A DNA stretch of 64,000 bases from contig JBGVRC010000007.1 in assembly GCA_045128055.1 (NCBI GenBank), positions 1 to 64,000 on the forward strand, in the 5' to 3' direction. The notes beneath the pieces were generated by a model. The model was not told the origin of the DNA and searched no databases. It worked only from the letters and a program-made list of their open reading frames with translations. The position numbers and the translations under genes were made by a program. Every line of letters starts with the position of its first letter. The first letter of the stretch is position 1. The stretch is from Scatosoma sp045128055. Lineage in GTDB: Bacteria > Bacillota > Clostridia > Christensenellales > Borkfalkiaceae. This document shows, piece after piece, positions 44,501 to 50,159 of this stretch.

Positions 44501-44789
44501 TATACATATCGGGCAGCATCAAAAGCAAGCCCTGACTGCAAGTATAGGTAGTGGTGAGCGCGCCGCAGCTAAGCCCGCCGTGCACAGCGCCCGCAACCCC
44601 GCTTTCCGACTGCATTTGTATCACTTTGACAGGGTAAGAAAACAGATTTTCTTTTCTGTTTGCCGACCATTCGTCGACGCTTTCCGCCATAGGCGAAGAC
44701 GGGGTGATGGGGTAGATAACGGCAAGCTCGGTAAAGGCGTAGGAAACGTAGCTTGCCGCGCCGTTCCCGTCTGTGGTAATTCTTTTCAT
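41487..44789 (-). CDS. nifJ: Pyruvate:ferredoxin oxidoreductase
   Basis: 1100 residues, the single-chain four-domain form. It oxidises pyruvate to acetyl-CoA and CO2 and reduces ferredoxin. The N-terminal domain (DGNGAASYVSYAFTELAVIYPITPSSPMAE) binds pyruvate. Two [4Fe-4S] motifs are CIQCNQCSFVCPHAC and CMGCGVCADVCPAK. The C-terminal TPP domain has ACSGCGETSYIKVL, a third cluster Cys set, GDGWAYDIG and DSQVYSNTGGQ. It is slightly shorter than the usual 1170. A dispersed-motif copy lies within codons for NAYLPP near residue 520 without an obvious insertion. Confidence 0.96.
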   Translation of the reverse strand: MKRITTDGNGAASYVSYAFTELAVIYPITPSSPMAESVDEWSANRKENLFSYPVKVIQMQSESGVAGAVHGGLSCGALTTTYTCSQGLLLMLPDMYKIAGELLPTVFHVSARALAAHALSIFGDHQDVMACRASGFAMLAASSVQEAADFALISHLATLQTSVPFLHFFDGFRTSHEYQKIEVLEYDEMRALLDENALQAFKDRALSPDKPILRGSTQNGDIYFQNRERANEYYLAVPATVQKIMDKVAKITKRAYHVFDYYGADDAERVVVIMGSGACVIQETVEKMRSQGEKVGVVAVRLYRPFDGKAFCALLPKTCRKIAVLDRTKEAGSVGEPLYLDVCSALQENGLSHIQTVGGRYGLGSKDFTPTMCFAVFENLKQATPKNHFTVGICDDVTHTSLDISTPYHIENTDCVACKFYGLGSDGTVGANKNSIQIIGDKTDLQVQAYFQYDSRKSGGATISHLRFGKKPILSCYLIDKADFVACHNPSYLTRFEMVDCLKDGGVFLLNCPWDTSELNAYLPPSFKQKLAKKKASFYIIDATKIAREVGLNGRTSTIMQAAFFYLNPTILPYETALSYLKEESKKKFSKKGEEIVQSNLLALEKTKAAVIKVDYPDEWANATDGASPPTLPNNEYFQKFIHPILSLQGDNLPVSAFAPDGSAPTGTTKLEKHGVAALLPQWISENCIQCNQCSFVCPHACIRPFLIDENAEKGEYFITKPAAGIPSAQFRVQVTPYDCMGCGVCADVCPAKEKALVMQPSDTLFEKEAKNWDFAQTLSPMQTNFKRDSVKGSQFYPPLFEFSYACSGCGETSYIKVLTQLFGEEMIIANATGCSSIYGGSAPTCPYAKNTAGKGPAWANSLFEDNAEFGLGMRLALDINKEKAADASVWIIGGDGWAYDIGFGGLDHVLSTGENVNVLVLDSQVYSNTGGQASKATPKGALARFAAKGKDKQRKNLALMMMTYGNVYVAQVSMGANKIQLLNALTEAKNYDGPSLIIAYSPCIAHGVHMSKSQSEEKLAVESGFWHLFRYNPALKAQGKNPFILDSKQPTVDLKEFLLGENRFASLWRLDRDRAEALYAQAKQENERLFALYKELAAR
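43216..43235 (+). repeat. Dispersed motif copy inside the PFOR gene
   Basis: GGGGGCAGGTACGCGTTGAG, one mismatch at the last base. It is antisense to the gene, where it is read as LNAYLPP. Confidence 0.85.
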
Positions 44790-44846
44790 AATTTTCTCCG
44801 CTTAATTTGGTATCCGTAGTATTTGCCTTTTTTCAATAAAAAAACC

Positions 44847-44861
44847 ACTCGAAAATCGAGT
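44847..44861. other. Small palindrome between PFOR and rubredoxin
   Basis: ACTCGA-3-TCGAGT lies between the divergent starts of PFOR and rubredoxin. It could be a shared operator. It is too weak, and its T run is too distant, for a good terminator. Confidence 0.3.
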
Positions 44862-44903
44862 AAAATTATTTTTTTGCGGCATACTGTAAAAAAGGAGAGT
44901 GCT

Positions 44904-45068
44904 ATGAAATACGTTTGTGAAATATGCGGTTATGAATACGACGAAAAAATAGGGGATACGGACAACGGCATTGCGCCTGGGACGAAGTGGGAAGATTTAC
45001 CCGCCGATTGGGTTTGTCCCCTTTGCGGCGTGGGGAAAGAGCAATTTTCCGCGGTGCAAGACGATTGA
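44904..45068 (+). CDS. Rubredoxin
   Basis: 54 residues. The single iron is held by CEICGY and CPLCGV (two CxxCG pairs), with WEDLPADWVCP typical. It carries single electrons in the cytoplasm, often to peroxide/oxygen reductases in anaerobes. AAAGGAGAG precedes the ATG at 44904. Divergent from PFOR, and 8 bp before the amidohydrolase gene. Confidence 0.95.
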   Translation: MKYVCEICGYEYDEKIGDTDNGIAPGTKWEDLPADWVCPLCGVGKEQFSAVQDD

Positions 45069-45076
45069 CGGGAAAT

Positions 45077-46252
45077 ATGCGCGCGGAAATTATCAAGCAG
45101 GCGGAAAAATTACAGGAAGAGCTTGTAAAATACCGCCGTTATTTACACCAAAACGCGGAAATCGGCTTTGAGCTACCCAAGACTTCGGCGTTTGTCGAAA
45201 GGACGCTGCAAGGTATGGGCTACGCTGTTGAAAAATGCGGAAAAAAGGCGCTCGTCGCGACCCTGGGTAGGGGGAATTGCATTTTACTGCGCGCGGATAT
45301 GGACGCGTTGCCCATTCGCGAGCAAACCAACGCGCCCTACGCGTGTACAAGTGCACGTATGCACGCCTGCGGACACGATTTGCATACGGCGATATTGCTT
45401 GGCGCGGCAAAGCTGTTGAAAGAAAACGAACAAAAAATCAAGGGGCGTATAGCTTTTCTTTTTCAGCCAGCGGAAGAAATTTTGCAGGGCGCGAAGGAAG
45501 TGGTAGACAGCGGTTTGTTGCGCAAAAAAAGGGTAAAAAAGGCGATAAGCCTGCACGTGATTACGGGGACGGAGCTGCAAACGGGCAGCTTTGTAATGCA
45601 AAAGGGGATAGGCGCGCCGTCCGCCGATTATTTCACGATACAAACGCAGGGCAAGGGCTGTCACGGTTCGTCGCCGTGGCAAGGGGTAGACCCGATTACC
45701 TGCGCGGCGCGTATTTTGCTTGGATTGCAGGAAATAAACGCAAGAGAGTTGTCTTTAAACGAACGCGCGGTGCTAAGCGTGGGGAGCTTTCAAGGCGGCG
45801 CGACGGGCAACGTCATTCCGAGCGAAGCGGTTTTGCAAGGGACTTTGCGTGCATACGAAGAAAGCACGCGGGAAGGCATAAAAAAGCGACTGAAAGAGAT
45901 TGCGCAAAATACCGCTAACGCCTTTGGGTGTAAGGCGAAGGTAAGCTTTCAGGGCGGGTGTCCGACCCTTATCAACGACGAGAAATGGACGGAGCTTGTT
46001 TGCAAGCGTTTGCAAGCTGCGTTTGGGAAAGATAGCGCGATGATTGTCCCTAGCGGCTTCGGCGGCGCGTCGGAAGATTTTGCGTATATTGCCCGTGAAG
46101 CGCTGTCTGTGATGATAGGGCTTGCCGCGGGAAAAAGCTCGGACGGGTATGCCTATCCTTTGCACCACCCCAAAGTACAATTCGACGAAAGCGTTTTGTG
46201 GCGCGGCGCGGCGGCTTTTGCGGTTTTGGCGTTATCTTGTAATAAAGAATAA
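45077..46252 (+). CDS. M20D amidohydrolase (hippurate/N-acyl amino acid hydrolase-like)
   Basis: 391 residues. Metal and catalytic residues are in LLRADMDALPI, ARMHACGHDLHTAILLGAA, FQPAEEILQGAKEVV, and a later His in the C-terminal LHHPKVQFDE. HQNAEIGFELPKTSAFV is the family N-terminus. It hydrolyses N-acylated amino acids or related amides; the substrate is not clear. The frame extends back into rubredoxin, but the ATG at 45077 matches the family start. Confidence 0.9.
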   Translation: MRAEIIKQAEKLQEELVKYRRYLHQNAEIGFELPKTSAFVERTLQGMGYAVEKCGKKALVATLGRGNCILLRADMDALPIREQTNAPYACTSARMHACGHDLHTAILLGAAKLLKENEQKIKGRIAFLFQPAEEILQGAKEVVDSGLLRKKRVKKAISLHVITGTELQTGSFVMQKGIGAPSADYFTIQTQGKGCHGSSPWQGVDPITCAARILLGLQEINARELSLNERAVLSVGSFQGGATGNVIPSEAVLQGTLRAYEESTREGIKKRLKEIAQNTANAFGCKAKVSFQGGCPTLINDEKWTELVCKRLQAAFGKDSAMIVPSGFGGASEDFAYIAREALSVMIGLAAGKSSDGYAYPLHHPKVQFDESVLWRGAAAFAVLALSCNKE

Positions 46253-46260
46253 AACGGAAC

Positions 46261-46312
46261 AAAAAAAGGCAGGTACGCATTCAACGCGTACCTGCCTGCT
46301 TGTTTTTTATAT
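46261..46312. terminator. Bidirectional terminator built from an inverted pair of the dispersed motif
   Basis: GGCAGGTACGC (46268-46278), 7-nt loop, GCGTACCTGCC (46286-46296). An A run lies on the left and TTGTTTTTTAT on the right. It separates the convergent amidohydrolase and antiporter genes, and each arm is a copy of the dispersed-motif core. Confidence 0.85.
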
Positions 46313-47632
46313 TTAGGCTTGTTTTTCAAGCTTTGCTTTCGCGTGTTCTTCACGCGCGCTCGTTTTGCCTTCGGGATTGATTTCACCTGCTTTTTCCAAA
46401 GCAATTTTGGTAAGCAACGGGCCGACAAGCTCGTAAATCAATACCGCGAACAAGGTGATGTTGACAACGATGTCCGCAATCATAAGGCTTTGTGCGCCCA
46501 ATTCCATATTGGTAACACAGTCTTTGACGAGATTTGCCATACCCAACGCTACGCCCGCTTGGGGAAGCAGGGTGATACCGAGATATTTGACGATATGGTC
46601 GTCGCTCTTGGCAAGCTTTGCGCTTAAAAACGCGCCGCTGTATTTACCGATAGAACGGCTGATGATGTAGATAACGCCGATAAGAACGATGATACCGCTC
46701 GTAAAAATGGAGAGTTGCAATTCCGCGCCGCTGATGACGAAGAATAAGCAAAAAAGTGGAGCCGTCCATCTGTCTACTCTATCCATAAGCTCTTCCGAGA
46801 AATCGCAAATGTTGCAGAAGATCGTACCCAACATCATACAGGTAAGCAAGGGCGAAAAAGCGAAATGCACTTTGCCGATATAAAGATTGTCGATTTTGGT
46901 AAGAGCGATCGTCAAAAGCACGAAGGCTACGGAGACGGAAAGTCTCTTGGAGCGGGAATGGAAGAAGCGTTCACAGAAAGAGAACAACCAGCCCATCAAC
47001 GCGCCGAGCGCAAGGGAAAGCACGATTTCAAGAATGGGGTTGACGATAATAGAAACGATGTCTACGTTGCCCGTACCAAGCGCTTTTGCAACACCAAAAG
47101 AAATAGCGAATAAAACTAAGCCTACCGCGTCGTCCAAAGCGACGACAGGCAAAAGGGTGTCGGTGACGGGGCCTTTTGCTTTATATTGCTTAACGACCAT
47201 CAAGGTTGCCGCGGGGGCGGTCGCCGAAGCGATTGCGCCGAGAATTACCGCCGCTTCCAAAGGCAATACGTCGGGACGAATCAAGTGGAATACTATCAAC
47301 GCTGCGTCTACGACAATCGTGGTGACGACTGCCTGCAAAATCCCGATAATCGTCGCTTGTTTGCCAATTTTTTTCAACTGCGCAAGGCGGAACTCGTTCC
47401 CGATAGAAAAGGCGATAAAGCCAAGGGCTACGTCGCTTAAAATAGAGAAATGCTCAATCGAGCCGTCTACAAACCCCAAGCCCTTGATATCGAGCTGACC
47501 AAGCACGTAAGGACCGACCAAAATACCCGTGACAAGGTACGCCGTTACGGCGGGGAGCTGAGCAAGCTTTGCAAGACGGGATAAGAGCATCCCCGCAAGC
47601 AAGGCAATGGATAAACTTAACAAGATTTCCAT
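46313..47632 (-). CDS. CPA2-type cation:proton antiporter
   Basis: 439 residues with about 12-13 membrane helices. LPAVTAYLVTGILVGPYVLG is the typical N-terminal region of KefB/NapA-like antiporters, and ILGAIASATAPAATLMV and LPVVALDDAVGLVLFAI carry the transport-site residues, including an Asp pair. It has no C-terminal RCK/TrkA domain and ends in a short charged tail. It probably exchanges Na+ or K+ for protons. Confidence 0.9.
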   Translation of the reverse strand: MEILLSLSIALLAGMLLSRLAKLAQLPAVTAYLVTGILVGPYVLGQLDIKGLGFVDGSIEHFSILSDVALGFIAFSIGNEFRLAQLKKIGKQATIIGILQAVVTTIVVDAALIVFHLIRPDVLPLEAAVILGAIASATAPAATLMVVKQYKAKGPVTDTLLPVVALDDAVGLVLFAISFGVAKALGTGNVDIVSIIVNPILEIVLSLALGALMGWLFSFCERFFHSRSKRLSVSVAFVLLTIALTKIDNLYIGKVHFAFSPLLTCMMLGTIFCNICDFSEELMDRVDRWTAPLFCLFFVISGAELQLSIFTSGIIVLIGVIYIISRSIGKYSGAFLSAKLAKSDDHIVKYLGITLLPQAGVALGMANLVKDCVTNMELGAQSLMIADIVVNITLFAVLIYELVGPLLTKIALEKAGEINPEGKTSAREEHAKAKLEKQA

Positions 47633-47777
47633 AATAAAACTCCTTTGCGTTATACACTTTTGTAAAACCGAAAAACATTATACTACTTTGCTTTTATAAA
47701 AGCAAATAAAAAGAAGTGAAAAAATGAAAATTATGTGAAAAAACATAGCGCAAAAGTGGAAAAACGGTATTCGATAA

Positions 47778-47806
47778 TTGACAATTTGGCGATTTAAAGG
47801 TATAAT
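47778..47806 (+). promoter_or_regulatory. Consensus promoter of the nfn operon
   Basis: TTGACA (47778-47783), 17-bp spacer, TATAAT (47801-47806). The leader is only about 25 nt. Confidence 0.85.
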
Positions 47807-47837
47807 GAAAGACGAGAGAAAAAATAGGAGAAAGTAT

Positions 47838-48680
47838 ATGTATCAAATCGTCGGTAAAAAATCTTTAAATCCTACGGTTACGCAAATGGAGATTGTAGCT
47901 CCGTTTGTGGCAAGAAAAGCTTTGCCTGGTCAGTTTATTATTTTGCGCGTGGACGAAGACGGGGAAAGAATCCCCCTTACCATTGCGGGCTACGATAGGG
48001 AAAAAGGCACGGTTACGATTATTTTCCAAATCGTAGGCGGGGGTACGGAACGCTTAAATCATAAAAACGCAGGGGAGTATATCCCCGATTTCGTAGGGCC
48101 TTTGGGTAGACCTACCCATACGGACGGGTTGAAAAAGGTTTGCGTAGTCGGCGGCGGCGTAGGCTGCGCGATTGCTTTGCCCGTTGCAAGAGCGTTACAC
48201 GAACAGGGCGCTTCCGTTACGTCCATTATCGGTTTTAGAAACAAAGACCTTGTCATTTTGGAAGACGAATTTAAGGCTTGCTCGGACAATTTTTATATGA
48301 TGACGGACGACGGCTCGTACGGGCGTCAGGGCAACGTATGCATTCCCTTAAAAGAGCTTTTGGAAAACGGCGAGCAATTTGACGAAGTGATTACGATAGG
48401 GCCGCTGATTATGATGAAATTCGTTTGTATGGCGACGAAAGAGTACGGCGTAAAAACGATTGCGAGTATGAACCCCATTATGATAGACGGCACGGGTATG
48501 TGCGGCGGTTGTCGTTTGACGGTCGGCGGGGAAATGAAGTTCGCTTGCGTGGACGGGCCTGAATTTGACGGACATTTGATTGATTTCGACGAAGCGATGA
48601 GCCGTTCGAGAACGTACGCGGAATTTGAAACGCGGGAAAGGGACGAAGCGTGCAACCTTTTTAAAAAGGAGATAGAATAA
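47838..48680 (+). CDS. FAD/[2Fe-2S] subunit of Nfn-type transhydrogenase / sulfide dehydrogenase (NfnA-like)
   Basis: 280 residues. An FAD-binding ferredoxin-reductase domain (PGQFIILRVDEDGERIPLTIAGYD) and NAD-binding domain (KVCVVGGGVGCAIALPVARAL) are followed by a cysteine cluster for a [2Fe-2S] centre (DGTGMCGGCRLTVGGEMKFACVDG). With the next gene it should form the enzyme coupling NADPH, NADH and ferredoxin. I trimmed the start to the ATG at 47838 with AGGAG. The longer frame would begin at the -35 box of the promoter. Confidence 0.88.
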   Translation: MYQIVGKKSLNPTVTQMEIVAPFVARKALPGQFIILRVDEDGERIPLTIAGYDREKGTVTIIFQIVGGGTERLNHKNAGEYIPDFVGPLGRPTHTDGLKKVCVVGGGVGCAIALPVARALHEQGASVTSIIGFRNKDLVILEDEFKACSDNFYMMTDDGSYGRQGNVCIPLKELLENGEQFDEVITIGPLIMMKFVCMATKEYGVKTIASMNPIMIDGTGMCGGCRLTVGGEMKFACVDGPEFDGHLIDFDEAMSRSRTYAEFETRERDEACNLFKKEIE

Positions 48681-48682
48681 CG

Positions 48683-50104
48683 ATGGCAAAGTTTAATATG
48701 AATCCTTTAAAAAATCCTATGCCGACGCAAGACCCTGCAATCCGCAACGGGAACTTTGACGAAGTGGCGCTCGGCTACACGGCGGAAATGGCTATTGACG
48801 AAGCCAAACGCTGTATCGGCTGTAAAAACCGCCCTTGCGTAGCGGCTTGTCCTGTCAATATAAAAATCCCCGAATTTATCGCAAAGGTAGCGGAAGGGGA
48901 TTTTGAAAGCGCGTATCAAATCATAGCGGAAGATTCCGCTTTGCCCGCCGTTTGCGGCAGAGTTTGTCCCCAAGAAACGCAATGCGAAGGCAAATGCACG
49001 CGCGGGATAAAAGCGGGCTGCGAAGCGGTTGGCATCGGTAGGTTGGAACGCTTTGTCGCCGACTGGCATAACGCGAATTGCAGCGTTCAACCCGTACCTG
49101 CCCCCACCAATGGCCATAAAGTTGCGATTATCGGTTCTGGTCCTGCGGGGCTTACCTGTGCGGGCGATTTGGCGAAAATGGGCTATGAAGTCACCGTTTT
49201 CGAAGCCCTGCACGTAGCGGGCGGCGTGCTTGTTTACGGTATTCCCGAATTCCGTTTGCCCAAGGCAATCGTGCAAAAGGAAGTGGACAATTTAAAGGCG
49301 CTTGGCGTAAAAGTGGAAACGAATATGGTCATTGGCCGCGTGCTGACCGTGGAAGAATTAAGGACGGAATACGGCTTTGACGCCGTGTTTATCGGCTCGG
49401 GCGCGGGGTTGCCTAAATTTATGGGTATTCCCGGCGAAAGCTTGAAAGGGGTGTATTCGGCAAACGAATTTTTAACTCGTTCGAACTTAATGAAAGCGTA
49501 TATGGCGGGCAGCCGTACCCCTATTCAACGCGGCAAATGCGTTGCGGTTGTGGGCGGCGGCAACGTAGCGATGGACGCGGCGCGTACGGCGAAGCGTTTG
49601 GGCGCGGAAGTGCATATTATCTACCGTCGCGGCGAAGAAGAATTGCCTGCGCGTAAGGAAGAAATCGAACACGCCAAAGAAGAAGGGATTATCTTCGATT
49701 TGTTGACGAACCCTACCCGCATTTTGCCTACGGAAACGACCGACCCGCGTGATCCTTCCTACGGCTGGGTAAACGGTATCGAATGTATCAAGATGGAGCT
49801 TGGCGAGCCGGACGAAAGCGGTCGCCGTTCCCCCAAAGCGGTTGCGGGCAGCGAATTTGTTATTCCCGTCGATTGCGTGATTATGTCGCTTGGTACTTCG
49901 CCCAATCCTTTGTTGAAAGCGACGACGCCCGGCTTGGAAACCTTGCGCCGCGGGGAAATTTCCGTGGACGAAGTAGGCAAAACTTCGCTGGACGGCGTGT
50001 ATTGCGGCGGGGACGCGGCTACGGGCGCGGCTACGGTCATCAAAGCCATGGGTGCGGGAAAAGTAGCGGCGAAAGCGATTGACGAATATATAAAAAGTAA
50101 ATAA
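48683..50104 (+). CDS. NfnB-like / NADPH-dependent glutamate-synthase-type small subunit
   Basis: 473 residues. The N-terminal part carries [4Fe-4S] cysteines (CIGCKNRPCVAACPVNIKIPEF, CGRVCPQETQCEGKC). FAD-binding (VAIIGSGPAGLTCAGDLAKMGYEVTVFEA) and NADPH-binding (CVAVVGGGNVAMDAARTAKRLGAEVHIIYRR) Rossmann motifs follow. It starts 2 bp after the NfnA-like gene. The pairing argues for electron-bifurcating transhydrogenase rather than glutamate synthase, since no large GltB chain is present. A dispersed-motif copy lies in the linker before the FAD motif. Confidence 0.9.
   Translation: MAKFNMNPLKNPMPTQDPAIRNGNFDEVALGYTAEMAIDEAKRCIGCKNRPCVAACPVNIKIPEFIAKVAEGDFESAYQIIAEDSALPAVCGRVCPQETQCEGKCTRGIKAGCEAVGIGRLERFVADWHNANCSVQPVPAPTNGHKVAIIGSGPAGLTCAGDLAKMGYEVTVFEALHVAGGVLVYGIPEFRLPKAIVQKEVDNLKALGVKVETNMVIGRVLTVEELRTEYGFDAVFIGSGAGLPKFMGIPGESLKGVYSANEFLTRSNLMKAYMAGSRTPIQRGKCVAVVGGGNVAMDAARTAKRLGAEVHIIYRRGEEELPARKEEIEHAKEEGIIFDLLTNPTRILPTETTDPRDPSYGWVNGIECIKMELGEPDESGRRSPKAVAGSEFVIPVDCVIMSLGTSPNPLLKATTPGLETLRRGEISVDEVGKTSLDGVYCGGDAATGAATVIKAMGAGKVAAKAIDEYIKSK
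49086..49105 (-). repeat. Dispersed motif copy inside the NfnB-like gene
   Basis: The minus strand reads GGGGGCAGGTACGGGTTGAA, one mismatch from consensus. In sense it encodes VQPVPAP, a proline-rich linker. Confidence 0.8.
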
Positions 50105-50159
50105 TTGATTGTAAAAGGTAAGCAGGACAACGAAATCGGGAAAAGGTGACGGTTGTAGT

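Noticed and set aside
47528..47546. AAGGTACGCCGTTACGG in the antiporter gene as a further motif copy
   Set aside because: The core is broken by an extra C and the G run is missing. It encodes TAYLVTG at a conserved family position, so coding constraint explains it.
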